Positions 1 through 9,289 of a stretch of DNA of 64,000 bases are shown here, piece by piece. Origin of the DNA: Ectobacillus polymachus (lineage in GTDB: Bacteria > Bacillota > Bacilli > Bacillales > Bacillaceae_G); assembly GCF_048159605.1 (NCBI RefSeq), contig NZ_JBLREB010000003.1, positions 173,666 through 237,665 on the forward strand. The letters run 5' to 3'. The first letter of the stretch is position 1. Each line of letters begins with the position of its first letter. The notes under the pieces are model-generated. The model ran no database searches and was not told the DNA's origin. It saw only the letters and a list, made by a program, of their open reading frames with translations. Both the position numbers and the translations under genes were made by a program.

Positions 1-193
1 GGATTTACAAACAACCGAGAAGCTTGCGAGTCAAGTGAAGGAAGCTGGCATTCTTCTTATTAGTGAAAGCGGCATCCACTCGCGTGCTGACGTTCTTCGC
101 GTGAAAGAAGCAGGTGCAAACGGCATTCTCGTTGGAGAAGCACTGATGAAGGCAGGTTCCCTTGCAGATATGTTTGGAGTGCTCGGCGTATGA
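1..193 (+). CDS. trpC: Indole-3-glycerol phosphate synthase, C-terminal 63 residues (partial)
   Basis: The reading frame enters from outside the window (first full codon at base 2) and ends in a TGA that overlaps the trpF start as ATGA. The translated tail contains ISESGIHSRADV and GANGILVGEALMKA, the last two phosphate-binding strands of the TrpC (beta/alpha)8 barrel. TrpC closes the ring of CdRP to give indole-3-glycerol phosphate in tryptophan synthesis. The position before trpF-trpB-trpA and the ATGA coupling agree. Identification of the fragment is secure; the rest of the gene is not visible. Confidence 0.93.
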   Translation, partial: DLQTTEKLASQVKEAGILLISESGIHSRADVLRVKEAGANGILVGEALMKAGSLADMFGVLGV

Positions 194-798
194 AGGTAAA
201 GATATGCGGGATTCAAAACATAGAAACAGCTAAGGCTGCCTGCGAATACGGAGTTGATGCACTTGGTTTCGTATTTGCACGAAGTAAACGACAAGTTACA
301 CCTGAAAAAGCACGAGATATTAGTAAGAGGCTACCGAACTCTGTGTTAAAAGTAGGCGTCTTTGTCAATGAATCGGTGGCAGCAGTGGAAGAATTAGCTG
401 CATTTTGTAACCTTGACTACGTTCAATTACACGGTGATGAGGATGAGGAGTACTTGCAAAAGCTGCATATTCCAGCCATTCAAGCGTTTGGTGTCAGCTC
501 AGAGCAGGAGGTAGAACAGGCCTTTGCAAGTCATGCTCCTTACATTTTACTAGATAGTCCAAAAGGGAAATATCGAGGTGGAAACGGTACGTCTTTTCCT
601 TGGGAGCTTCTTCGTTCGCTTTCGTCTAAGCAGCGGCAGCGCTTGATTATAGCCGGTGGACTGAGCGAAGAAAACGTGCTGGAAGCCATCCGTATTACAG
701 CGCCTTTCATGGTTGATGCAAGCAGCAGTCTAGAAACAAATGGAAAAAAGGACGTTGAAAAGATACAGAAATTTATTAAAAAAGTGAAGGAGTGTTAA
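190..798 (+). CDS. trpF: Phosphoribosylanthranilate isomerase
   Basis: 202 aa, the usual TrpF length. It carries out the Amadori rearrangement of phosphoribosylanthranilate to CdRP, the step before TrpC. The N-terminal KICGI motif carries the catalytic cysteine (Cys6), and the general acid is Asp122 in LLDSPKGKYRGG. The phosphate-binding segment IIAGGLSEENV lies near the C-terminus. The start overlaps the trpC stop (ATGA), so translation is probably coupled. One base separates its stop from the trpB ATG. Nothing is unusual. Confidence 0.96.
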   Translation: MKVKICGIQNIETAKAACEYGVDALGFVFARSKRQVTPEKARDISKRLPNSVLKVGVFVNESVAAVEELAAFCNLDYVQLHGDEDEEYLQKLHIPAIQAFGVSSEQEVEQAFASHAPYILLDSPKGKYRGGNGTSFPWELLRSLSSKQRQRLIIAGGLSEENVLEAIRITAPFMVDASSSLETNGKKDVEKIQKFIKKVKEC

Positions 799-799
799 T

Positions 800-1996
800 A
801 TGATTACTTACAATTATCCAGATGAATTCGGTCATTACGGACAATATGGCGGACGGTATGTTCCTGAAACACTTATGCAATCTGTCCTAGAGCTTGAGGA
901 AGCTTATAAGGAAGCAATGCAGGACAACGATTTTCATAAGAAAGTGAACTATTATCTAGAGCAGTATGTAGGACGAAAAACACCGCTTTATTTTGCAGAG
1001 AATATGACCAAAATACTTGGCGGAGCAAAGATCTATTTAAAGCGAGAAGATCTGAATCATACAGGCGCGCACAAGATTAATAACACCATTGGTCAAGCCC
1101 TCCTAGCAGTAAGAATGGGAAAGAAGAAAATTATAGCGGAAACAGGTGCAGGTCAGCACGGCGTCGCTACTGCAACTGTATGTGCCTTACTTGGTCTTGA
1201 ATGTGTTATTTTCATGGGAGAGGAAGATATTCGCCGCCAACGTCTAAACGTGTTTCGCATGCAGCTGCTTGGCGCGAAGGTAGAGAGCGTATCTTCTGGT
1301 AATGGAACGCTAAAGGATGCAGTAAATGAAGCGCTTCGTTATTGGGTTACACATGTACAAGATACCCATTATATTATGGGCTCTGTACTTGGGCCACATC
1401 CATTTCCGCAAATCGTACGTGATTTTCAAAGTGTAATTGGCAAGGAAACGAAGGAACAATATGCAGCAGTGGAAGGGAAATTACCAGATGCTATTGTTGC
1501 ATGCGTAGGTGGTGGAAGCAATGCAATGGGGATGTTCTATCCGTTCATTCAAGATGAAGAAGTAAAGCTATACGGTGTAGAAGCTGCTGGTCTAGGTGTG
1601 GATACAAAGGAGCATGCCGCAACGATTACGAAGGGATCTGTTGGTATTCTTCATGGCAGTATGATGTATTTGCTGCAAAATGAGGATGGTCAAGTACAAG
1701 AGCCTTATTCAATCTCAGCCGGTCTTGATTATCCAGGAGTAGGACCAGAGCATAGTCTCCTTCATGATAGAAAACGCGTCACATACCAATCCGTTACAGA
1801 CAAGGAAGCTCTTGAGGCGTTTCAATTTCTATCTCAAAAAGAAGGAATTATTCCAGCACTCGAAAGCTCGCATGCAGTTGCTTATGCAATGAAGCTTGCA
1901 CCTACGATGAAGAAAGAGGAAGGACTTGTTATTTGTCTATCAGGCCGTGGTGATAAAGATGTCGAAAGCGTAAAAGAATATTTAGGAGGGGAATAA
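800..1996 (+). CDS. trpB: Tryptophan synthase beta chain
   Basis: 398 aa, full length. It condenses indole with L-serine using PLP. The PLP lysine is Lys92 in HTGAHKINN, followed by the ETGAGQHG loop that holds indole, the GGGSNAMG phosphate cup, and SGRGDKDV near the C-terminus. AAGGAGTG lies just before the ATG, inside the end of trpF. The protein forms the alpha2-beta2 complex with TrpA, encoded two bases downstream. It is a canonical TrpB1-type sequence and not a TrpB2 paralogue. Confidence 0.97.
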   Translation: MITYNYPDEFGHYGQYGGRYVPETLMQSVLELEEAYKEAMQDNDFHKKVNYYLEQYVGRKTPLYFAENMTKILGGAKIYLKREDLNHTGAHKINNTIGQALLAVRMGKKKIIAETGAGQHGVATATVCALLGLECVIFMGEEDIRRQRLNVFRMQLLGAKVESVSSGNGTLKDAVNEALRYWVTHVQDTHYIMGSVLGPHPFPQIVRDFQSVIGKETKEQYAAVEGKLPDAIVACVGGGSNAMGMFYPFIQDEEVKLYGVEAAGLGVDTKEHAATITKGSVGILHGSMMYLLQNEDGQVQEPYSISAGLDYPGVGPEHSLLHDRKRVTYQSVTDKEALEAFQFLSQKEGIIPALESSHAVAYAMKLAPTMKKEEGLVICLSGRGDKDVESVKEYLGGE

Positions 1997-1998
1997 TT

Positions 1999-2778
1999 AT
2001 GGGAGAACAAAACATTGAACGTGCATTTTTACAGATAAAGGAACGCGGTGATAAAGCATTCGTTCCATATATTATGGCAGGAGACGGTGGTTTTACGAAG
2101 CTGCAAGAGAATATTACATTTCTTGATAAAGCAGGAGCTACACTTGTCGAAATCGGCATTCCTTTTTCGGATCCGGTTGCAGATGGTCCGACCATTCAAC
2201 GAGCTGGAAAACGGGCATTAGACGGAGGAACCACGTTAGATGGAATTTTTAGAGCACTGCGAGAAGTAAGACCATCTGTAATGTTGCCGTTCGTTCTTAT
2301 GACCTATATGAATCCTATTTTTGCATATGGAATCGAGCGCTTTGTGACAAGCTGCGTGGAAGCAGGCGTAGATGGCCTTATCGTACCAGACCTTCCCTAT
2401 GAGGAAAAAGGAATATTGACGAAGGCTATGCAAGGTAAGCTAGCTCTAATCCCGCTTGTAACGTTAACGAGTCCGCTTGCGAGAATAGAAAAGATCGTGA
2501 AAGAAGGGCAAGGCTTCATTTATGCTGTAACGGTTACAGGCGTAACCGGAGCACGTAGAGAATTTCAAGAAAGCTTATTTGCGTATTTAAAGCAAGTGAA
2601 GGAATTGAGTTCTCTCCCTGTTCTTGCTGGATTTGGAATTTCATCGATAGATCAAATTAAATTAATGGATGATGTAACAGATGGGGTAGTGATAGGGAGC
2701 CGAATTATTGAGCTACTAGAACAAGAGAAATACAATGAAATTGAGACACTTATTAACGCAACAAAGCATGTCATGTAG
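1999..2778 (+). CDS. trpA: Tryptophan synthase alpha chain
   Basis: 259 aa. It cleaves indole-3-glycerol phosphate to indole and glyceraldehyde-3-phosphate. The catalytic pair is Glu51 and Asp62 in VEIGIPFSDPVADGP (E49 and D60 in Salmonella numbering), and the phosphate-binding glycines are in LAGFGISS and GVVIGSRI. The AGGAGGGG ribosome site lies inside the end of trpB. This is the last gene of the trp operon; a strong hairpin follows within 20 bases. Confidence 0.97.
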   Translation: MGEQNIERAFLQIKERGDKAFVPYIMAGDGGFTKLQENITFLDKAGATLVEIGIPFSDPVADGPTIQRAGKRALDGGTTLDGIFRALREVRPSVMLPFVLMTYMNPIFAYGIERFVTSCVEAGVDGLIVPDLPYEEKGILTKAMQGKLALIPLVTLTSPLARIEKIVKEGQGFIYAVTVTGVTGARREFQESLFAYLKQVKELSSLPVLAGFGISSIDQIKLMDDVTDGVVIGSRIIELLEQEKYNEIETLINATKHVM

Positions 2779-2792
2779 AGTGCTAGAACAAG

Positions 2793-2827
2793 AAAAGGAG
2801 ACTTATGTTTAACATGAGTCTCCTTTT
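2793..2827. terminator. Bidirectional terminator after trpA
   Basis: An inverted repeat with arms AAAAGGAGACT and AGTCTCCTTTT has A-rich and T-rich flanks on either side, so it can stop the trp operon and also the convergent gene. Its right half lies inside the 3' end of the convergent diguanylate cyclase gene, so the stem also encodes that protein's last residues (KGDSC). Confidence 0.85.
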
Positions 2828-4119
2828 GGATGAAAAGGCGGAGCAAGTACAACTGTGTTTCTGCTTTTTTGTTTGGCCGCATAAAGTGCCTGATCGGCAT
2901 GGCCTATAAAGGCATTTGGTGAGTCTTGTTCAGTTGGTATAATCAGAGCAATTCCGATGCTTACGGTAACATACTGGTGGGTACGAGAGGCACGATGCGG
3001 AATTTGCAGGGATTCAATAGCTTGTCTAATCTCTTCTCCAGCCTGCAAAGCTGTAGCCTCATTTGTATGAGGTAAAAGCATAATAAACTCCTCACCACCG
3101 TAGCGGGCAACTGTTCCGCCAATGGCTTGGCTTGACGTTTGTAATGCCTGTGCAACTTGCTGTAGACAAACATCACCTTGTACGTGTCCATACGTATCGT
3201 TATATCGTTTGAAATGATCGATATCAAGAAGGATAGCTGCTAACGCTGTATGTGCTGTCATGCAAACTTTCCAGTAATAATTTATGCTTGTTACAAATGC
3301 CCTACGATTGCCAATACCGGTTAGTTCATCTAAAGAGGACATTTCGTTTGCTTGCCTTAGCTTGCTTTTTATTGCTACGATTTCTGAAATATCATGTGTG
3401 ACAGAGAGCAATTCAATAATTTCACCTTGTTCGTTGTGAATACTACGAACGGAAGATTCCACCCATTTGTATGATTGATCTTGACAAAGTATACGATAGC
3501 GAACGGTAAGTACGTTGGAAGTAGAAACAATCTTTCGCAGTACGTTTTCCACAGATAAGGAATCGACTGGATGGACAAAATGAAAGATGGATTTTGCTAC
3601 AATTTGCTCCGGTTCATAGCCTAATAGCTTTTTGCAAATCGGCGATACATAGATATATTCTCCTGTAATGGTATGTTTAGAAACGATATCATTGGAATAT
3701 TCAGCGAGCAGGAAAAAGGTATCGTTTGCTTTCTTTTCGATACGTTTTGTTTCGGAAATATCAACAATTTGCGAAATAAAATAAAGTGGTTTACCAAGAG
3801 TATTCTTCACAATGGCAGTACTTAATAACGCCCAAATAATATGACCGTTTTTATGATAGTATCGCTTTGTTATTTGATAGGTTTCTATTTTTCCTTCTAG
3901 AACTTGCCCTACATAGAACGTATCCATTTCAAGATCATCTTCATGTGTAATCTCCTGAAAGGTTTTCTTTATTAATTCGTCTTCATTGTATCCAAGCATT
4001 GTATATAAAGCCGGATTTGCCTTTAGCCATGTTCCATCTAAATCGACTAGCGCCATACCAATTGGCGCATATGTAAACGCAGTATAAAATAAGTTTTCGT
4101 TAGGCGTGTTTTCGCTCAA
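2809..4119 (-). CDS. PAS-PAS-GGDEF diguanylate cyclase
   Basis: 436 aa, cytosolic, with no membrane segment. Two PAS sensor domains occupy about residues 10-125 and 130-255; each ends in a PAC-like D-I-S/T-E stretch. The GGDEF domain (about 265-430) has an intact GGEEF active site at 341-345, so synthesis of c-di-GMP from two GTP is expected. I see no RxxD product-inhibition site just before it. The start has AGGTGA upstream. A GGDEF-EAL protein is encoded divergently, so the pair may make and break c-di-GMP in response to a PAS signal. The ligand is unknown. Confidence 0.88.
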   Translation of the reverse strand: MSENTPNENLFYTAFTYAPIGMALVDLDGTWLKANPALYTMLGYNEDELIKKTFQEITHEDDLEMDTFYVGQVLEGKIETYQITKRYYHKNGHIIWALLSTAIVKNTLGKPLYFISQIVDISETKRIEKKANDTFFLLAEYSNDIVSKHTITGEYIYVSPICKKLLGYEPEQIVAKSIFHFVHPVDSLSVENVLRKIVSTSNVLTVRYRILCQDQSYKWVESSVRSIHNEQGEIIELLSVTHDISEIVAIKSKLRQANEMSSLDELTGIGNRRAFVTSINYYWKVCMTAHTALAAILLDIDHFKRYNDTYGHVQGDVCLQQVAQALQTSSQAIGGTVARYGGEEFIMLLPHTNEATALQAGEEIRQAIESLQIPHRASRTHQYVTVSIGIALIIPTEQDSPNAFIGHADQALYAAKQKSRNTVVLAPPFHPKGDSC

Positions 4120-4394
4120 CTATTTCACCTCAGTGTAGCTCTTTGAATATATAAATTTAGATTTAATGATATAACATAATCCTATCTTATTATGTACATC
4201 ATGTGTATAAAAAGTGCAACCTATCTCTCTATTTTTTAGTACAATAATGAAAAGGTAATAAAAATGGGTAAGCTTGCAGCTTTCATACGAAATGATAGAA
4301 TATGATGTCGGTTTTATAGAAATCAGTAGGGGGTATTATTCTGAATTATTTTTATATATTACTTTTTTTATATAATGTACAGACTAGTATTCCT

Positions 4395-5741
4395 GTGTTT
4401 CCATTGATGATATGGGTTTATATCTTACTTTTCATATTTATTGTTGTTGTTTGTAATAAGATACCTTATTCATCCATCTTAGGTAATAGGTATGATAAAG
4501 TAACGAAGCTTCCGAATCGCTATGGGTTAGAGAAGATGATAGCTAGGACTAGGAATGAGGAGAGTGTTGCTTTACTTATTATTCATGTGAAGAGAATGCA
4601 ATATGTCAACATACAGCAAGGTTTTACGATTGGAGACGAACTGCTGTCTATGGTAGCAGAAAGGCTACAGAAACAAATGAACGAAAAAGGCTATTTTTCA
4701 TGGCTCTCAGGAGATCGGTTTGCATATTTGTTAAAGGATATACAGGAACGAAAAGAGGTTGAACTTGCCATTGAACAGATTCATAGCAGTTTAAAACAAC
4801 CATTCTTTGTTCAAAACCAATCCTTTTCTCTTTCTTGTAGTATTGGAGCTGCATTATCTACCTATAAGGAACATGGCAAAAGCCTACAGCATGCAGAGCT
4901 TGCACTTATGTACGCAGAAAAAACGGGACGGACGAACAGTTTCTATGAGATATCTATGGAGAAAGAATTCGCCCATCAAATTCAGCTTGCAATGGAATTA
5001 GAGCGGGCTGTTACAAAGCAGGAATTTGTACTCTATTATCAGCCTCAGATAAACACACGTACGAAAACATTGAGTGGTATGGAAGCTTTAATAAGGTGGA
5101 ATCATCCTGAAAAAGGAATTCTATCTCCCGCTACCTTTATTCCTACAGCTGAAGAAACAGGTCTTATTATACCGATAGGGAAATGGGTATTGTATGAAGC
5201 ATGTCGACAAAGCGCCGAATGGAAACGGGAAGGATACAATGTCGGCAGATTGGGTGTAAACGTCTCGTTTGTGCAATTTGTACAGGATGACTTTATCGAG
5301 ATCGTTCAGGATGTTCTCAAACAAACCGGTCTAAATCCTAAGGATTTAGAGCTTGAATTAACAGAATCGATAAGTATAGAGAAAGATGTCCATACAATCG
5401 AGAAACTAAAGAAGTTATATCAAATAGGAGTACGCGTTAGCATAGATGATTTTGGAACAGGAAATTCGAATTTGCAATATTTGCAGCAATATGAGGTCCA
5501 TACAATAAAAATCGCGCCGCAATTTGTATCCGAATTAGCAGCCTGCCACCGCAATAAATGGATTATTTTCGCCATCACTTTCTTAGCAGAACAATGCAAT
5601 GTGAAATTAATTGCAGAAGGTGTAGAAACGGTTGAGCAGCTTTCTTTTTTAAACTCCCTAAACTGTACACACGTACAAGGCTATTATTTTAGTCCTCCTC
5701 TTCCTTCCTATGAGTTTGTCTCATTTGTTGGAAATATGTAA
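4395..5741 (+). CDS. Membrane-anchored GGDEF-EAL c-di-GMP phosphodiesterase
   Basis: 448 aa from the GTG shown. A hydrophobic N-terminus (MIWVYILLFIFIVVVCN) anchors it. The GGDEF domain is degenerate (SGDRF in place of GGDEF), so cyclase activity is unlikely. The EAL domain keeps EALIRW, the NVS asparagine, ELTES, IDDFGTG, the lysine of IKIA, AEGVET and QGYYFSPPL, which covers the usual metal and catalytic residues, so it probably hydrolyses c-di-GMP. The GTG has no Shine-Dalgarno. A good one (AGGGGG, 4328-4333) sits ahead of in-frame ATT 4338 and CTG 4341, so the real N-terminus may be about 18 residues longer. Confidence 0.85.
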   Translation: MFPLMIWVYILLFIFIVVVCNKIPYSSILGNRYDKVTKLPNRYGLEKMIARTRNEESVALLIIHVKRMQYVNIQQGFTIGDELLSMVAERLQKQMNEKGYFSWLSGDRFAYLLKDIQERKEVELAIEQIHSSLKQPFFVQNQSFSLSCSIGAALSTYKEHGKSLQHAELALMYAEKTGRTNSFYEISMEKEFAHQIQLAMELERAVTKQEFVLYYQPQINTRTKTLSGMEALIRWNHPEKGILSPATFIPTAEETGLIIPIGKWVLYEACRQSAEWKREGYNVGRLGVNVSFVQFVQDDFIEIVQDVLKQTGLNPKDLELELTESISIEKDVHTIEKLKKLYQIGVRVSIDDFGTGNSNLQYLQQYEVHTIKIAPQFVSELAACHRNKWIIFAITFLAEQCNVKLIAEGVETVEQLSFLNSLNCTHVQGYYFSPPLPSYEFVSFVGNM

Positions 5742-5801
5742 GTTGTCCTTCAACTGTATGTAAATGGAACGAATAGTCAGAATAGAATCATAGGTAGGAA
5801 G

Positions 5802-5838
5802 CTCGTATTTTCAAAAAGGAGAATACGAGTTTATTTTA
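5802..5838 (+). terminator. Intrinsic terminator after the GGDEF-EAL gene
   Basis: CTCGTATT and AATACGAG pair around an A-rich loop, followed by a T-rich run. It closes the GGDEF-EAL transcript before the permease gene. Confidence 0.7.
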
Positions 5839-5869
5839 TATAAACTGTAATAATACTGTTTATATAAAA
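5834..5869. promoter_or_regulatory. 12-bp perfect inverted repeat before the permease gene
   Basis: TTTTATATAAAC and GTTTATATAAAA are perfect complements separated by 12 bases. TATACA at about 5880 could be the -10 box of the permease promoter. Arm length and spacing suit a dimeric regulator operator, but the AT-only arms could also be chance or a weak hairpin. Confidence 0.45.
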
Positions 5870-5932
5870 ATAAATCTGTTATACAATAGTTGGTAAAGGG
5901 ATGTTGCATGAATATAGGGGGATGGTAGGGGT

Positions 5933-7429
5933 ATGGAAGTGTTACTAGCAATTATGCCAATTCTAAGTATTTTTTTCTTTCTATTTATATTGCGTCAAAC
6001 GAGTTTACGAGCTTCCTTTTTTTCGTATATCGTTTCGCTTCTCATTGTACTTTTGTTTTCACCGTTTCATCTACAGCCTGGCCAAATTATGCATGCAACG
6101 ATAAAAGGAGCGCTCATCTGTTTTATTGTCGGATACGTATTGTTTTTTGGCATTTTATTATTTCATCTCATGAATAAGATGGGCAGCATAAGCAGTATAG
6201 CTACTTTCGTTTCACATGCAACGGGGGATCGATTATTGCAGACATTGCTTCTTTGCTTTGGCCTTTGTCCGCTTATCGAATCTGCAAGCGGATTTGGAAT
6301 TGGATTTATGATTGCTGCGCCGATCTTTCTTGCACTAGGCTATCCTCCGATGAAGTCTGCCATCCTCTCCTTTATCGGGCTATTAGCGAGTTCATGGGGG
6401 GCGCTTGCAACGGGTACCATTATTGGAACACAAATTATTAATATGGATTTAGCGAAAATGGGGGCAGGGACAGCGTTATTGAGTACACCGGTTTTTGCAT
6501 ACTTCATTGTCGCAGCACTCGTTATTGTAGGTGGATGGTCGGCAGTAGCAGAGAAGTGGAAAGAGAGCGTCGTATTCTTTCTTCTATTCTCCTCGACGAT
6601 ATACCTATTTAGCAAATTTGTAAGTGTTGAGCTTGCCGGAATACTAGGCCCAATTGTCACTACAAGTTACGGGTTTTGGTTAGCAAGACGTTCTAGGGTG
6701 AATAAGGAAGTCTATGAAATGCAAGCGGCTTCATTAGAAGGAGAGAAGGATTCGATTGTCAAAATCTTAAGTCCCTACTTGTTTTTAACCGTATGTATTC
6801 TTCTTTCTCGTCTCATTCCACCATTGCAGCATGTATTTCAAGACAATGCTGTACTTGATTTGCCAGCATACTCTTATCGGCTTGCGCTGTTGTATTCACC
6901 AGGGTTTTGGCTTGCAATGACCTGCATCTTTACTATTTTTCTACTCCGCATTCCATTTCGAATTGTAAAGGAATCCTTGCTTCAAACGAGCAAACAGTGG
7001 ATTACATTTGCGCTGACTACGACAATGTTTATATCCGTTTCTGAGTTGATGGGAGCTGCTGGTATGCATTCCCTGCTAGCCCAAGTTGCCGGGAATTTTT
7101 TCGGACATTTCTTCATTGCTGTTGCTCCCTTGATTGGAGCAATAGGTGGATTTCTAACAGGGAGTAATGCCGGTTCCAATGCGATGTTCATGAAGCTGCA
7201 AATGCAAACAGCACAGCATATCGGGCTGCCGTGGGAATATATTACGATGGGGCAAAATGCGAGCTCATCGGTCGCAACGATTGCAAGTCCATCACGCATT
7301 ACACTTGGCGCATATATTTGCGGTATTCCGTTCCGTGAAAATGAATTACTACGGAAGACAACCTTGTTAATTGGGGGCACCATTGTTCTGATTATTGCCG
7401 AAATGGTCGTATGGAGCTTATTTTGGTAA
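5933..7429 (+). CDS. LctP-family L-lactate/glycolate permease
   Basis: 498 aa with about 12 hydrophobic segments. Family signatures include ESASGFGIGFMIAAPI near residue 120 and GGFLTGSNAGSNAMF near residue 408, typical of the lactate permease family (LctP, GlcA), which imports 2-hydroxymonocarboxylates with protons. The length is slightly short for the family (about 530-560) but both ends look complete. GGTAGGGG precedes the ATG. No lactate dehydrogenase or lutABC genes adjoin it, so the substrate cannot be fixed from context. A 12-bp palindrome upstream may be an operator. Confidence 0.85.
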   Translation: MEVLLAIMPILSIFFFLFILRQTSLRASFFSYIVSLLIVLLFSPFHLQPGQIMHATIKGALICFIVGYVLFFGILLFHLMNKMGSISSIATFVSHATGDRLLQTLLLCFGLCPLIESASGFGIGFMIAAPIFLALGYPPMKSAILSFIGLLASSWGALATGTIIGTQIINMDLAKMGAGTALLSTPVFAYFIVAALVIVGGWSAVAEKWKESVVFFLLFSSTIYLFSKFVSVELAGILGPIVTTSYGFWLARRSRVNKEVYEMQAASLEGEKDSIVKILSPYLFLTVCILLSRLIPPLQHVFQDNAVLDLPAYSYRLALLYSPGFWLAMTCIFTIFLLRIPFRIVKESLLQTSKQWITFALTTTMFISVSELMGAAGMHSLLAQVAGNFFGHFFIAVAPLIGAIGGFLTGSNAGSNAMFMKLQMQTAQHIGLPWEYITMGQNASSSVATIASPSRITLGAYICGIPFRENELLRKTTLLIGGTIVLIIAEMVVWSLFW

Positions 7430-7551
7430 GTGAGTGTTAAATTTTAAGAATGTTCTTCGCTCTTCTACCATAGAATGTAGAAATGGAGATTAAGTTGTCG
7501 ATTTGTGACGATTCCGTTACAATATATAGTAATAGAGGTAAAGGAGAGCGC

Positions 7552-9201
7552 ATGGTGGAAAACAAAAAACTAATTGTTTATTACACAGTGTTCAATATTT
7601 TATGGTTTTTGTTTGTATACGTGCTAGAGGCTGCCTCGGCTATTCAAAATATTTGGTTATTTAGTAGAATTACCAATTTGATATATTTTATTATTTCATG
7701 CAGCTTTATTTACTATTTACTAGTGAGACAAAATCGGTTAGAAGGGATACATAAAGAAGAACAACGGCTTAGTGCTCTTATCCATTCAATGGTAGATTTT
7801 GTTGTTTTTAAGGATGCTCACGGAGGATGGCTGCAAACGAATGAAATCGGCCTTCGTTTATTTCAACTTGAGAATGTAGATTACCGAGGAAAAACGGATT
7901 CGGAGTTATGTACATACACCCCGTTTTACAGGGATGTTTTAACCTATTGTGAGCTTTCTGATGAAAAAACTTGGCAGACGCGAAAAAACACACGTTACGA
8001 GGAAATGATTCCAAATCTTAACGGGGAATTGAAAACGTTTGATGTGATTAAAGTTCCATTGTTTCACAGTAACGGAGCAAGAAAGGCACTCATTGTAATT
8101 GGCCGTGATATTACGGAACGAAAAATTGCAGAGAAAAAGCTTATGGAAAGCGAGCAACGCTATAAATCCTTGTTTAAATATAATCCCAATGTTGTCTATA
8201 TGGTTGATTTACACGGAATTATTACAGACTTAAGCCCTTATTTTGAAGAGGTTACGGGCTATAAAACAGAAGAATTTATCGGGAAATCAATTTTGCGAAT
8301 CATTGATGAAGAGCATCGTGAACAGGCGATTGAAGTGTTTAAACATGTGTTAAAAAGTGAGGAAGGAACCACGAATCATGAAATGCAGCTCTTACACAAG
8401 GATGGTTCGAAACGGATTTTAAATTGTACAACGGTTCCAATGATTGTAGAAAATCAAATGGTAGGTGTGATCGGCTATGGTCAAGATGTAACGAAATGGA
8501 AACAGACCGAGGAACGATTACGCCGGTCGGAAATGCTTTCTACCATTGGTGAACTTGCAGCTGGCGTAGCTCATGAAATACGCAATCCTCTTACAGCATT
8601 ACGTGGCTTTGTGCAGCTCCTTCGTCGTAATGATACGAACTCCACTCGTTATTATGATATTATGCTTGATGAGTTAGATCGCATTAACAACATTGTCAGT
8701 GAGCTTCTCGTATTAGCAAAACCGCAAAAATTATCGTTTGAAAAGGACGATATTCGATCGTTGTTTAAGGATGTTATGTCATTGCTCGAAACACAGGCAA
8801 ACTTTCATGGTGTGAAGATGACACTTTATGAGGAAGAACAGATTCCTCTTATTGATTGTGAAAGAAATCAACTTAAACAGCTGTTTATTAATCTAATTAA
8901 AAATTCATTTGAAGCAAATGCTTCACATGTACACGTGGAGCTTAAGAAAAAGGGTGATGACCATCTTGTAGTTACTATTAGGGATAATGGTTGTGGAATT
9001 CCTGAAGATCGCCTAAAGCATTTAGGTGAACCGTTCTTCTCCTACAAAGAGAAGGGAACCGGTCTAGGATTGACCGTCAGCTATCGCATTATTGAACTGC
9101 ATAAAGGAAGCATCATGTTTGACAGTAAAGTAGGGGAAGGAACATCTGTTAGAGTTACACTTCCTATCTCAAACAAGCAGAGTCTTGAAAAAATAGGATA
9201 A
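7552..9201 (+). CDS. Membrane PAS-PAS sensor histidine kinase (sporulation-kinase type)
   Basis: 549 aa from the ATG preceded by AAAGGAGA; an upstream in-frame ATG at 7483 lacks such a site. Two transmembrane segments (about residues 7-30 and 38-58) have almost no extracellular loop. Two PAS domains follow (about 75-190 and 200-315), then HisKA with phospho-acceptor His341 in GVAHEIRNPLT, and HATPase with N, G1 (DNGCGIP) and G2 (GTGLGL) boxes. No response regulator gene adjoins it. The H-box and layout resemble Bacillus kinases feeding Spo0F, which is my inference for its partner. Confidence 0.86.
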   Translation: MVENKKLIVYYTVFNILWFLFVYVLEAASAIQNIWLFSRITNLIYFIISCSFIYYLLVRQNRLEGIHKEEQRLSALIHSMVDFVVFKDAHGGWLQTNEIGLRLFQLENVDYRGKTDSELCTYTPFYRDVLTYCELSDEKTWQTRKNTRYEEMIPNLNGELKTFDVIKVPLFHSNGARKALIVIGRDITERKIAEKKLMESEQRYKSLFKYNPNVVYMVDLHGIITDLSPYFEEVTGYKTEEFIGKSILRIIDEEHREQAIEVFKHVLKSEEGTTNHEMQLLHKDGSKRILNCTTVPMIVENQMVGVIGYGQDVTKWKQTEERLRRSEMLSTIGELAAGVAHEIRNPLTALRGFVQLLRRNDTNSTRYYDIMLDELDRINNIVSELLVLAKPQKLSFEKDDIRSLFKDVMSLLETQANFHGVKMTLYEEEQIPLIDCERNQLKQLFINLIKNSFEANASHVHVELKKKGDDHLVVTIRDNGCGIPEDRLKHLGEPFFSYKEKGTGLGLTVSYRIIELHKGSIMFDSKVGEGTSVRVTLPISNKQSLEKIG

Positions 9202-9218
9202 AAAATGGAAATAATCAC

Positions 9219-9248
9219 TTTACAAAATAATTCCATTTACTCTATAAT
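9219..9248 (+). promoter_or_regulatory. SigmaA-type promoter for the small-ORF cluster
   Basis: TTTACA and TATAAT are separated by 18 bases, 41 bases ahead of the 23-codon leader ORF. The spacing and both boxes fit a vegetative promoter. Confidence 0.6.
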
Positions 9249-9289
9249 AGGATTTGTAAGAAAATTATTCCAAAAGGAGGTCGATGAAA

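Noticed and set aside
4120..4340. c-di-GMP riboswitch between the two c-di-GMP genes
   Set aside because: No GEMM-type core sequence found in the intergenic DNA.
7483..7551. Upstream ATG start of the histidine kinase
   Set aside because: It has no ribosome site, while ATG 7552 follows AAAGGAGA and begins a normal membrane segment.
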